A DNA stretch of 6,281 bases from Actinomycetes bacterium (GCA_021795095.1 JAJYPU010000107.1:1-6281), one strand, 5' to 3'; counted from the stretch's first letter, positions 1-6,281 are shown. Notes: generated by a model from the sequence alone, not told the origin. Made by a program: numbers and translations.

Positions 1-382
1 AGGTCGCGCCCCACTGAGGGGTGACCAGGACGCCGTTCTCGAGCACCTGGGAGAGGCCGATGGCGGCGATCATGAGGCTGAGGATGGCGGCGCGGCGCAT
101 GGGACGGTACACCAACTGGTTCGCGAGCATCGCGAGCCCGCCGGTGATCACCATCACGACGACCCCCACCCAGAGCACGGTCAACCACTGGCCGTGACTA
201 TTGCCGACGGCCACCGCGCCGAGGATGGTGTAGCTCACGAAGGCGGCGACCATGTAGAAGTCGCCGTGGGCGAAGTTGATCAGGCGAAGGATGCCGTAGA
301 CCATGCTGTAGCCGAGCGCCACCAGGCCGAAGAACGCGCCGAGGAAGATCCCGTTGCCTATTTCATTGAGTAGCAGAGACAC
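1..382 (-). CDS. livH: Branched-chain amino acid ABC transporter permease LivH, N-terminal part (runs off the window)
   Basis: Inner-membrane permease subunit of a Liv-type ABC importer, which pairs with LivM and is driven by the LivG and LivF ATPases to take up branched-chain or related amino acids delivered by the binding protein. The visible 127 residues contain the family hallmark INFAHGDFYM near residues 35-44. They also hold hydrophobic segments at about 11-30, 44-59 and 67-87, then VYRPMRR at 91-97, as in LivH. The start is GTG at 382, chosen because AAGGGG lies 5 bases upstream (388-393) and because the resulting N-terminus (VSLLLNEIGNGIFLG) matches the family's usual short start. It lies 112 bases downstream of the binding-protein gene on the same strand, separated by a strong hairpin. 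The C-terminal half is outside the window, so substrate and completeness cannot be judged. Confidence 0.93.
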   Translation of the reverse strand, partial: MSLLLNEIGNGIFLGAFFGLVALGYSMVYGILRLINFAHGDFYMVAAFVSYTILGAVAVGNSHGQWLTVLWVGVVVMVITGGLAMLANQLVYRPMRRAAILSLMIAAIGLSQVLENGVLVTPQWGAT

Positions 383-387
383 TGGAT

Positions 388-393
388 CCCCTT
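388..393 (-). promoter_or_regulatory. Ribosome binding site of livH
   Basis: On the minus strand AAGGGG precedes the GTG start by 5 bases. It decides the start codon: another GTG about 19 bases upstream is in a different frame. Confidence 0.7.
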
Positions 394-425
394 GGTCACG
401 GTTGAGACGATGCTGTCGTTGAACC

Positions 426-487
426 ATCGGCACCGGGCCCGTCACCCCGGGTCAGACGACCCTCGGGGCGACGGGCCCGGTGCCGAT
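426..487 (-). promoter_or_regulatory. Long intercistronic hairpin between livK and livH (mRNA stabiliser or attenuator)
   Basis: The arms at 426-443 (ATCGGCACCGGGCCCGTC) and 470-487 are perfect 18-base reverse complements. Inside them, 445-448 pairs with 465-468 and 449-453 pairs with 458-462. This closes a 4-base loop at 454-457, with one A/C mismatch and a 2-base bulge, for about 27 base pairs in all. It starts 7 bases after the livK stop codon in the direction of transcription. The sequence after it on the minus strand (GGTTCAACGACAGC) has no U-tract, so it does not look like a classic intrinsic terminator. In transport operons such as malE-malF, hairpins in this position protect the upstream message and lower permease expression relative to the binding protein. 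The same role is inferred here. Partial termination is the alternative. Confidence 0.8.
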
Positions 488-494
488 CACATCC

Positions 495-1697
495 TTAAAG
501 CTTTGGCTGTGGCTTAGCCAGGGTGTACTGGCCGTTGACGACCTCCAACAGGTCCATCACCGCGCCGAGGCGGTTGCCAGTCTTGTCGAAGGACACCTTG
601 CCGGTCAGACCGTTGAAGTGCAGCGTGCGAAGCCCGGCGATGACGCGCGCCGGCTTGATCGAGTGCACGTGCCTGGCCGCGAGGACGAGCGCCGTGATGG
701 CGTCGTACCCGAAGGTCGAGTACGGACCGGGCGCCGACTTGAACTGCTTGTGGTAGGCGGCGTTGAACAAGTGGTCCGCGCGCGAGTTGAGCACGTTGCC
801 CACGCCCGAAGCCAGCGCGGCGATCGTCGCGTAGGTCCCGTTCGCGGCCTGCCCCGCACCTGAGATGTACGTCGCGTCAACCGACCCGTCAGCCACGACG
901 AACTTCGCCGTGCCGTTGGGTCCGATCACGTTCGCGGCGTTCAGCTGGGTCGCGAACTGCGCGGCCTGGGAGAAGTAGCCCGACCAATAGATCCCGGTCG
1001 CACCCGAACTCTTGATCTGTGAGATCACCGCCGAGAAGTCGTTGCTGGTCGCGGGAATCGACTGGACGCCTCCGGCGACGACCGTGCCGCCGTCCTTCGT
1101 GATGTCCTGTGCCGCTGCGTTGGCGATGGCAACACCGAAGGACGACTGGTCATCGATGATGAACACCTTCTTGATGCCCTGCTGCTTGAAGAACGCCGCG
1201 GCCTCGGCACCGTCACCGGAACCCGACGGGTCGATCAGGAAGACGTTCTTGTAGCCGCCCGTGGTCAACTCGGGGCTGTTCGCCGCGGGCATCACGTACG
1301 GGATCCCCGCTCGCGCGATGATGGGCTCGACGGGTAGCGTCGCGCCCGAGCAGTAGCCCCCGACGATCGCCTGGACGTTCTCGGAAACGAGTTTGTTCGC
1401 GGCGTTCACCGCGGTCCCGGCGTCACAGGCGTCGTCCTGCTCCAGCAACTTGATGGGGTGTCCGAGGACACCACCGTGCTTGTTCACCTGTTGGGCCGCC
1501 ATCAACTCGGCGTTGAAGATCTGCGTCCCCGCTTGGGCCTCCGCACCGGTCATGGGCATTGGTACACCGACCAGATACGGCGACAGCTTCTTGGCCGCCG
1601 ATGCCGGACCGCTCGCGGCTCCCGCCACGACGGTGAGCATGGTGGCAACGAGCAGACCTGAGGTCAGGACCCGCGCCTTGAAATTAGTTTTGATCAC
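495..1697 (-). CDS. livK: Liv-type ABC transporter periplasmic/extracellular amino-acid-binding protein
   Basis: Substrate-binding protein (Peripla_BP_6, LivJ/LivK-like, type I fold) that captures branched-chain or other amino acids outside the membrane and hands them to LivHM. The protein is 400 residues, a normal length. Residues 1-35 form a Sec signal peptide: basic KTNFKAR, a hydrophobic stretch from L11 to about A28, then an ASA-A cleavage site. Mature motifs include VGVPMPMTGAEAQAG near 43-57, a Cys pair at C91 (QDDACD) and C116 (GGYCSGAT) like the conserved LivJ disulphide, and RAGIPYVMPAANSPELT near 129-145. GTG at 1697 was chosen because AGGGGGG lies 5 bases upstream and the signal peptide begins there. 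Extending to 1814 adds 39 residues that do not resemble a signal peptide. There is no lipobox cysteine, which is unusual for a monoderm. The livK symbol is by family; the true ligand is unknown. Confidence 0.93.
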   Translation of the reverse strand: MIKTNFKARVLTSGLLVATMLTVVAGAASGPASAAKKLSPYLVGVPMPMTGAEAQAGTQIFNAELMAAQQVNKHGGVLGHPIKLLEQDDACDAGTAVNAANKLVSENVQAIVGGYCSGATLPVEPIIARAGIPYVMPAANSPELTTGGYKNVFLIDPSGSGDGAEAAAFFKQQGIKKVFIIDDQSSFGVAIANAAAQDITKDGGTVVAGGVQSIPATSNDFSAVISQIKSSGATGIYWSGYFSQAAQFATQLNAANVIGPNGTAKFVVADGSVDATYISGAGQAANGTYATIAALASGVGNVLNSRADHLFNAAYHKQFKSAPGPYSTFGYDAITALVLAARHVHSIKPARVIAGLRTLHFNGLTGKVSFDKTGNRLGAVMDLLEVVNGQYTLAKPQPKL

Positions 1698-1702
1698 ACT
1701 TT

Positions 1703-1709
1703 CCCCCCT
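1703..1709 (-). promoter_or_regulatory. Ribosome binding site of the livK-like gene
   Basis: AGGGGGG on the minus strand lies 5 bases before the GTG at 1697. It supports this start over the longer upstream reading frame. Confidence 0.7.
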
Positions 1710-1765
1710 GATTGACAGACTCCGTTTGATGAAGCACTTCGGTGAACAAACCCGACGTCGCGAGT

Positions 1766-1771
1766 AACATA
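1766..1771 (-). promoter_or_regulatory. Possible -10 element (TATGTT) for livK
   Basis: TATGTT on the minus strand lies about 70 bases upstream of the livK start. No good -35 hexamer sits 16-18 bases further upstream, so this is weak evidence. It is one of two alternative livK promoters. Confidence 0.25.
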
Positions 1772-1811
1772 CCACAGCGACTTTCGACCGCCACGTCGCC
1801 TTGGAATATTT

Positions 1812-1839
1812 CACATATCACATGTTGGAGACCAGTCAA
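1812..1839 (-). promoter_or_regulatory. Candidate livK promoter: TTGACT - 16 bases - TATGTG
   Basis: On the minus strand a good -35 (TTGACT, 1834-1839) is followed after 16 bases by TATGTG (1812-1817), which shares only the first three bases with TATAAT. The location fits the livK leader. The surrounding AT-rich patch (about 1801-1825) stands out from the GC-rich background, as promoters often do. Confidence 0.35.
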
Positions 1840-1870
1840 CCGACTTCTGCTCACTGTTCAACCTGTTGAC
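1834..1870. repeat. Inverted repeat GTCAAC...GTTGAC in the divergent intergenic region, possible operator
   Basis: GTCAAC at 1835-1840 and its reverse complement GTTGAC at 1865-1870 are 24 bases apart. The right copy also belongs to a tighter palindrome, TCAAC-CT-GTTGA (1858-1869). The left copy sits within AGTC-AACC-GACT (1834-1845). The left copy overlaps the candidate livK -35, so a regulator binding here could control livK and perhaps the divergent gene. Six-base repeats can arise by chance, so this is only a candidate. Confidence 0.3.
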
Positions 1871-1970
1871 GTGGACTTTTCAATTGGTGTCGCGCCGACG
1901 CCGCACCGACCACGCGCTCGACACATCAAGTCACCGACACGACGTGACGCCAGGGCGGCAGGCTGGGGAC

Positions 1971-2507
1971 ATGCACACCGACGAGCACGGCCGACACGAG
2001 CCGCCAGCAACCGGCGGGGAGACAGCGATGCTCCTCGCTTTCCTCGACTACCACCGCCAGACCTTCATGTGGAAGTGTCGCGGCCTCGACGCGCGTGCGC
2101 TCGACACGCGCACCGCGGCCTCGACGATGACCCTCGGCGGGATGATGAAACACCTCGCCCTCGTCGAGGACGCCTGGTTCTCGCGTTCGTTGTTCGGTCA
2201 CGACCGCGCCGCCCCGTGGGACGCCGTCGACTGGCGCGCTGATCCCGATTGGGAGTGGCGCACCGCCGCCGAGGACAGCCCTGACGACTTGGTCGTCCTG
2301 TGGGAGACCGCCGTCGCGCGTTCGAGGCAACTCGTTAACGAGGCGATTGCCGACGGCGGGCTCGACCGGCTCGCGCTTCGCCCGTGGCCCGACGGTCGCA
2401 CACCGAGCCTGCGATGGATCCTGTTGCACATGCTCGAGGAGTACGCCCGACACAACGGCCACGCCGACCTCTTGCGCGAAGCGATCGACGGCGAGACCGG
2501 CGAATAG
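1971..2507 (+). CDS. DinB/DUF664 family protein, putative metal-binding four-helix bundle
   Basis: A cytoplasmic protein of 178 residues that resembles the DUF664 branch of the DinB/YfiT-like superfamily ('mini-circle' type proteins). Members are four-helix bundles that usually carry a His metal site, and some are thiol-dependent transferases. Visible family features are LLAFLDYHRQTFMWKCRGL (21-39), TLGGMMKHLALVEDAWF (54-70) with H61, and a C-terminal block SLRWILLHMLEEYARHNGHADLLRE with H153, H161 and H164. H61 together with H161/H164 are the likely metal ligands. ATG at 1971 was chosen because TGGGGA lies just upstream and the preceding 35 in-frame codons are Arg-rich and not family-like. 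GTG at 1944 is a less likely alternative. The gene stands alone, divergent from livK and convergent with the UPF0182 gene. Its substrate is unknown, and it has no evident tie to DNA damage despite the DinB name. Confidence 0.85.
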   Translation: MHTDEHGRHEPPATGGETAMLLAFLDYHRQTFMWKCRGLDARALDTRTAASTMTLGGMMKHLALVEDAWFSRSLFGHDRAAPWDAVDWRADPDWEWRTAAEDSPDDLVVLWETAVARSRQLVNEAIADGGLDRLALRPWPDGRTPSLRWILLHMLEEYARHNGHADLLREAIDGETGE

Positions 2508-2531
2508 CCGACGCGGTCTACGAACACGCGA

Positions 2532-2588
2532 CCCCCACGGCGCAATGCGCGGGGACGACTCACCGCGCACAGTGACCGATGGTCGGTC
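2532..2588. terminator. Two small hairpins in the convergent gap, possible weak bidirectional terminator
   Basis: The 92-base gap between the convergent stop codons holds two hairpins. The first pairs CCCC (2533-2536) with GGGG (2551-2554) and GCGC (2540-2543) with GCGC (2547-2550) around an AAT loop, with a 3-base bulge. The second is a perfect stem GACCGA-TGG-TCGGTC at 2574-2588. Neither is followed by a T-run on either strand, so termination is inferred mainly from position. High GC content makes such stems common. Confidence 0.35.
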
Positions 2589-2599
2589 GACGCCGTCGC

Positions 2600-5515
2600 T
2601 CAGCCGGCGGGCTTGGTCCCGGCGAGCGCCTTCTGGGCGAGTTGGAGTTGGCGGTACATGGCGTCGACGTCGTTCTGGTACCGTCCGAGATCCCCCGCGC
2701 CGAGTGCCGTCTGGGCGGCGGCGTAGTCGGCCGATGCCTGTTGCATGTAGTACGCGGCGCTCTGGCCGGACTTGCTCGTGCTCGACCCGGAACCACCGGT
2801 CGAAGGTGTCGTAATCGGCGCGGCACCGGCGACCACGTGGCCGAGCACGGCGGCGAGCGCCTCGTTCAACGTCGGCTTGATGCTGACCTGCTGGTTGAAG
2901 ACCGCGATGACGTACTTCAACTGGGGCATCGAGTTGGAGGTACTCGAGACGTAGAGGGGCCGGATGTAGAGCACGCTCTGGTCGAGGGGAACCATCAGGT
3001 TGTTGCCGAGCAGGACCTGGGAGCCGTGCTGGTCGAGCAGCGTGATCGTCGAGCTGACCGTCGAGTTCTGCTGGATCTCGGAGTCGGCCTGGACCGGACC
3101 GGTCACGAGCGAGCCGCGCGGCGTCTCATAGACGTAGAGATGGCCGTAGTTGGACGGATTGCTCGTGGCCATCATGAAGGCACTCAGCCCGAGCACGGTC
3201 GAAGAGTTGCCCGCCGGCACGAAGGCGACGGACTCGAGCAGCTGCTGGTGGCCGGTGCCCGGGAGTGAGCCCACCTGGAAGATCGGACTCATCGGCGAGA
3301 GTGAGGACGCCACGATGTTGCCCGCGGCGTCGGTCACCTGGGTCTGGGCGAGTGACTGACTCGGCGTGCCCTCACCCGTCGTCGGCGACACCGTCCAGCC
3401 GTCCGAGGCGGTGTAGAACGCATTGGCGTTGGTGATGTGGTAACTGCCGAGCACGGCCGCCTGCACCGAGAAGATGTCCGAGGGGTAGCGCAGGTGGCTT
3501 CTGATCTCGGGGGGCATCGAGGACATCGGCTGGAACATCGTCGGGAAAGCGGCTCGATAGGCCTGGAGGATCGGGTCGGCGGGGTCGGCCGCGTAGAAGG
3601 TCATCTTGCCCGTGTAGGCGTTGATGACCACCTTGACCGAGTTGCGAACGTAGTTAAAGCTCGCGGGTAGTCCACCCACGTTCACGTTCAGGCTCGAGGC
3701 GTTCTGGCTGTAGGGGTACTGGTCGGTCGTCGTGTAGCCGTCGAGCACGTACTGCACGGAGCCGTCGGCGATCACCGCGTAGGGGTGTGAGTCAAAGGAG
3801 AGGAAGGGCGCCGCTTTCTGGGCCATCGCGAGCACGTCGCGCACGAAGAGCACGCGACTCTTGGGGGTGATCTGGTTCGAGATCAGCAAGTTGAAGTCAT
3901 TCAGCCGAAGCGCGAAGGCGGCCCGGCTGAGAAAGCCGCCCACCGCTACCCCACCGGTGCTCGCGTAGTGGGTCTCGACGGGCTGGCCGGCGTTCTTACC
4001 CTGGAGCACCTGGTAGTCGACCTCGGGCTGCTTGGTGTTGGCGACGACCCAGCCCGGGTCGTTGATGCCGAAGTAGATATCGGGCTTGGTCAGTACCGGC
4101 ATGCCACCCGTCGAGGTCGGTGGCACGTTGGACACAGCCAGGTTCGGGTTTCCCGTCGCGTAGTCGACCGAGTTGGCGATCACCACGGCCGCCCCGATGC
4201 CGTGCGTGTACTGCAGGTGCAGGTTGACCCAGCTGGGCGACGGCAGGTTCGAGGGGTTGAGCTGACGCGCCCCGATCAGCACCGGCGTGAGCTTGCCGTT
4301 GATGAAGTACCGGTCGACGGCGAGCGTCGTGAAGGTGTAATACGAGCGGATCGACTGACGCTTGCGCACCGTGGCGAGCGCGATGTTGTTCGCCGGGTCC
4401 CAGAGACGGATGTTCTCGAGGGTCGGCGTGGCCGCGGCCACCTGGGCGCCGCTGATGGTGGTCGAACCGGCGAAGGAGTCGTAGGTGACGTGGTCCAACC
4501 CGTAGGCCGCCCGCGTGGCCACGATGTTTCGTTGGATGTAGGGTCCCTCGAGCGACCCCTGGGCCGGGGCGACCTTCACCGCCTGCAGGATCGTCGGGTA
4601 CAGCACACCGATGACCAGCGCGACGAACATCCAGAGGCCCACCGCCACGACGGGCAGCGACCAGCCCCGCGAGCGGACGTTGGCGAGCAAGATGGCCGTT
4701 GCCGCGAGTGACAAGTAGAAGAGGATGGTCAGCGCGGGCATGCGCGCGTGCACGTCGGTGTAGCCCGCGCCCGCGACGTAGCCGTTGGTCGAGTTGACGA
4801 GCTCCCACTTGGCGAACACGTACCCGACTGCCTTCAAGAGCGCGATCGCGGCACCGATGACCGAGAGGTGCGCCTTTACCCGGGGGTCCACGCGCGGCGA
4901 GACCCGCACGGCGCGGATGCCGCCGTTGAGGTAGTGGAAGCCCGCGGTCACGATCAACACCACGACGAGGGCCACTAACAACCAGGTGACGATGAACTCG
5001 AGGAACGGCAGGGTGAAGACGTAGAAGCTGATGTCCTTATGGAAGAGCGGGTCGACGACGTGGAAGGGCTGGCGGTGCACGAAGAGCAGGTACTTCTGCC
5101 ACTCGCCGGTCGCGTTCAATCCCGCGATGATGCCCATGACCGCCGCCACCAGGGCGTAGATGCGAGCCGCGCGTGGACGCACCGCGTTTTGGAACCGACG
5201 GACGATCTCGTCCTCGGGCTCGAACGTGAGGTCGCGGGCCCCGAACCGATCCGCGAGCAGCAAGTTACCCCAGAGCAGGCCGAAGAAGATGACCCCGAAG
5301 ACGACCGCGAGGCCGACCTTGAGTGCGAACAGCGTCGTGAACACGCTGCCCAGTCCCACCGAGGAGAACCACATCTGATCGGTCCACAGCACCGCGACGC
5401 TGCGCAGCGAAATGAAGCCGATGAACACGATCGCTACGAGTAGGCCGATCCAGAAGCGACGTGAGAAGCGTCCGAGACGACGGGGACGTGGCGAGACGTC
5501 GGTGGGGCTACGCAC
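2600..5515 (-). CDS. UPF0182 (COG1615) family large integral membrane protein, function unknown
   Basis: A complete 971-residue protein, the usual size for this family, which is widespread in actinobacteria and cyanobacteria and has no established function. The N-terminal third has about seven membrane segments: roughly 21-44, 58-86, 118-134, 165-192, 216-234, 260-280 and 287-311. A large, probably extracytoplasmic region follows. Family motifs seen are DQMWFSSVG (46-54), GPYIQRNIVATRAAYGLD (324-341), NIRLWDP (368-374), DIYFGINDPGWVV (479-491), SRVLFVRDV (553-561), NYVRNSVKVVINAYTGKMTFY (621-641), MPPEIRSHLRYPSDIFSVQA (667-686) and NYGHLYVYETPRG further on. Residues 899-919 form a Gly/Ser/Thr linker and 920-966 a Tyr/Gln/Ala-rich helical tail. 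I see no cysteine anywhere. The GTG start at 5515 has only a weak upstream CTAGG 8 bases away, so translation may depend on the gene ending 20 bases upstream, with which it likely forms an operon. Confidence 0.93.
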   Translation of the reverse strand: MRSPTDVSPRPRRLGRFSRRFWIGLLVAIVFIGFISLRSVAVLWTDQMWFSSVGLGSVFTTLFALKVGLAVVFGVIFFGLLWGNLLLADRFGARDLTFEPEDEIVRRFQNAVRPRAARIYALVAAVMGIIAGLNATGEWQKYLLFVHRQPFHVVDPLFHKDISFYVFTLPFLEFIVTWLLVALVVVLIVTAGFHYLNGGIRAVRVSPRVDPRVKAHLSVIGAAIALLKAVGYVFAKWELVNSTNGYVAGAGYTDVHARMPALTILFYLSLAATAILLANVRSRGWSLPVVAVGLWMFVALVIGVLYPTILQAVKVAPAQGSLEGPYIQRNIVATRAAYGLDHVTYDSFAGSTTISGAQVAAATPTLENIRLWDPANNIALATVRKRQSIRSYYTFTTLAVDRYFINGKLTPVLIGARQLNPSNLPSPSWVNLHLQYTHGIGAAVVIANSVDYATGNPNLAVSNVPPTSTGGMPVLTKPDIYFGINDPGWVVANTKQPEVDYQVLQGKNAGQPVETHYASTGGVAVGGFLSRAAFALRLNDFNLLISNQITPKSRVLFVRDVLAMAQKAAPFLSFDSHPYAVIADGSVQYVLDGYTTTDQYPYSQNASSLNVNVGGLPASFNYVRNSVKVVINAYTGKMTFYAADPADPILQAYRAAFPTMFQPMSSMPPEIRSHLRYPSDIFSVQAAVLGSYHITNANAFYTASDGWTVSPTTGEGTPSQSLAQTQVTDAAGNIVASSLSPMSPIFQVGSLPGTGHQQLLESVAFVPAGNSSTVLGLSAFMMATSNPSNYGHLYVYETPRGSLVTGPVQADSEIQQNSTVSSTITLLDQHGSQVLLGNNLMVPLDQSVLYIRPLYVSSTSNSMPQLKYVIAVFNQQVSIKPTLNEALAAVLGHVVAGAAPITTPSTGGSGSSTSKSGQSAAYYMQQASADYAAAQTALGAGDLGRYQNDVDAMYRQLQLAQKALAGTKPAG

Positions 5516-5535
5516 GCTGCGAGCCTAGGCCGATT

Positions 5536-6281
5536 TCAAACCGGCACCACCGCACAGGCACAGCCTGCGTGCAGCGGTGGGTGCGCGGACCCGCTCGGGA
5601 ACCGCTGACCGGCGATACGCTCGCCGGCGGCGGCGTCGAGCGCGCACGCGTCACAGGGCAGGTCGTGGGGTGACGGCAGGAACCGCACGGGTCGACCAGT
5701 CGATGCGGCCAGCACGCCGATGTGGAAGGCCCGACGAGCGGCGTCGGTGCACAGGCGCTCCACGCGCGCACCCCGCCATTCCTTGTACGCCATGTTCACC
5801 CGGTCCTGACCGTCGCCGTTCCCGTCGGCGAGGATGCGCTTGCGCAGCGCCAGCACGATCGTGACCGCGAGGTCCGCCGAGACGTCCTGGAGCTCCTGGC
5901 GGTCCACCGGACCACCGTTCGCACCGCTCTCGTCGAAGGCGAACTGGGCGCCGGCGGCGGCGGCGTCGGCCAACGCGTCAAAGGCGGCCTCGGCGTAGCG
6001 GGCCCGCTGGGCGTGCTCGTCCTCGAGCTCGGTGGTGATCGCACCCTTCACGCTGCGCAACCGGTCGAGCATCACGTTCTGATCGTCCTGGAGGACGCGC
6101 TTGACCTTGCGGGTCAGCACCGCGAGGGACTCCTCGATCGCACCGTCGCGGCGCTTGAAGAGCTCGTCGGTCGGCGTCGCGGGCTTGGCGGGCGCGGCGC
6201 GGCGCGGCGGCGGCGGCGCGGTCGCGCCCCGCTCTTCCAGGGTGGCCTTGCGCAGTCGCGCGAAGATCCCGTTGACGACGT
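5536..6281 (-). CDS. DivIVA-associated-type protein with phage-head-like Cys/His C-terminus (5'-truncated by window edge)
   Basis: The reading frame is open to the window edge, and 247 residues plus the stop are visible. The most upstream internal start seen (GTG at 6120) would cut a continuous protein, so the gene is called partial. In visible numbering, VNGIFARLRKATLEERG (2-18) resembles the segment that follows a DivIVA coiled coil in actinobacterial proteins. Next come a Pro/Ala/Arg-rich linker (21-36) and a charged helical stretch, RRDGAIEE through KRVLQDDQNVMLDRLRSVKG (43-78). A mixed helical region with an acidic DGNGDGQD loop (152-159) and YKEWRGARVERL (165-176) follows. The end carries C209-x-x-C212 and H233-PPL-H237-x-G-C240-x-C242, like the C-terminus of Phage_Mu_F/SPP1 gp7 proteins and likely a metal site. 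Its stop lies 20 bases before the UPF0182 gene. The DivIVA link is a family-level inference; the true N-terminus lies beyond 6281. Confidence 0.72.
   Translation of the reverse strand, partial: VVNGIFARLRKATLEERGATAPPPPRRAAPAKPATPTDELFKRRDGAIEESLAVLTRKVKRVLQDDQNVMLDRLRSVKGAITTELEDEHAQRARYAEAAFDALADAAAAGAQFAFDESGANGGPVDRQELQDVSADLAVTIVLALRKRILADGNGDGQDRVNMAYKEWRGARVERLCTDAARRAFHIGVLAASTGRPVRFLPSPHDLPCDACALDAAAGERIAGQRFPSGSAHPPLHAGCACAVVPV

Noticed and set aside
426..487. Hairpin read as a classic Rho-independent terminator
   Set aside because: There is no T-run after the stem on either strand, and livH, a required partner, lies directly downstream. A stabilising or attenuating role fits better.
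1698..1814. 39-residue N-terminal extension of the livK reading frame
   Set aside because: The extension is basic and Cys-containing, does not look like a signal peptide, and overlaps the probable promoter. A strong ribosome binding site sits before the GTG at 1697.
1926..2570. 214-codon minus-strand reading frame opposite the DinB-like gene
   Set aside because: It is antisense to a gene with clear family motifs, its translation is rich in Arg, Gly and Val with no recognisable domain, and GC-rich DNA produces such shadows routinely.
2579..3268. 229-codon plus-strand reading frame over the 3' end of the UPF0182 gene
   Set aside because: Same antisense composition bias. It has no ribosome binding site worth noting and no recognisable domain.
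3968..4711. 247-codon plus-strand reading frame inside the UPF0182 gene
   Set aside because: The translation is Arg/Asp/Val/His-rich without any motif, typical of an antisense shadow. The opposite strand encodes conserved UPF0182 motifs throughout.
6181..6235. GGCGC/CGG-rich run that looks like a simple repeat
   Set aside because: In frame it encodes the Pro/Ala/Arg linker of the DivIVA-type protein. The units are irregular, so it is better read as coding low complexity than as a separate repeat element.
1..6281. Novel defence, mobile or CRISPR-like system
   Set aside because: There are no direct repeat arrays, transposase or integrase motifs, attachment-site repeats or nuclease domains. 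The gene content is transport, a DinB-like protein and conserved membrane/division-type genes.

Overview
The window is GC-rich (long shadow reading frames lie opposite every gene, and codons prefer G or C at the third position) and looks chromosomal. The most likely source is an actinobacterium, perhaps of the Acidimicrobiia. This rests on the complete UPF0182/COG1615 membrane protein with an actinobacterial-style tail, a DivIVA-like neighbour, frequent GTG starts and base composition. The class assignment is an inference, not something the sequence proves. There are no transposases, phage genes, tRNA or rRNA genes, or CRISPR repeats.

Left part (1-1697, minus strand): the promoter-proximal end of a branched-chain amino acid (Liv-type) ABC transport operon. 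The exported substrate-binding protein gene (livK-like) comes first, followed by the start of the permease gene livH, which runs off the window at base 1. The 112-base gap between them holds a very strong hairpin with an uninterrupted 18-bp outer stem and no U-tract. This fits an element that sets the livK:livH expression ratio.

Middle (1698-2599): a divergent intergenic region with candidate promoter elements and a GTCAAC/GTTGAC inverted repeat, then a single plus-strand gene for a DinB/DUF664-type putative metal-binding four-helix protein. A short convergent gap with two small hairpins follows.

Right part (2600-6281, minus strand): a likely two-gene transcription unit. The upstream gene is 5'-truncated by the window edge. 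It encodes a DivIVA-associated-type protein with a Pro/Ala-rich linker, charged helices and a C-terminal CxxC...HPPLHxGCxC motif resembling the end of phage Mu F/SPP1 gp7 head-morphogenesis proteins. Twenty bases after its stop begins a complete 971-residue, cysteine-free UPF0182 protein with about seven membrane segments and a large extracytoplasmic region. The functions of this pair are unknown. The tight spacing suggests co-expression and perhaps a shared role at the cell envelope or division site.

Most of the window is ordinary core-genome content. The two points most worth a second look are the livK-livH hairpin and the phage-head-like Cys/His tail on the DivIVA-associated protein.
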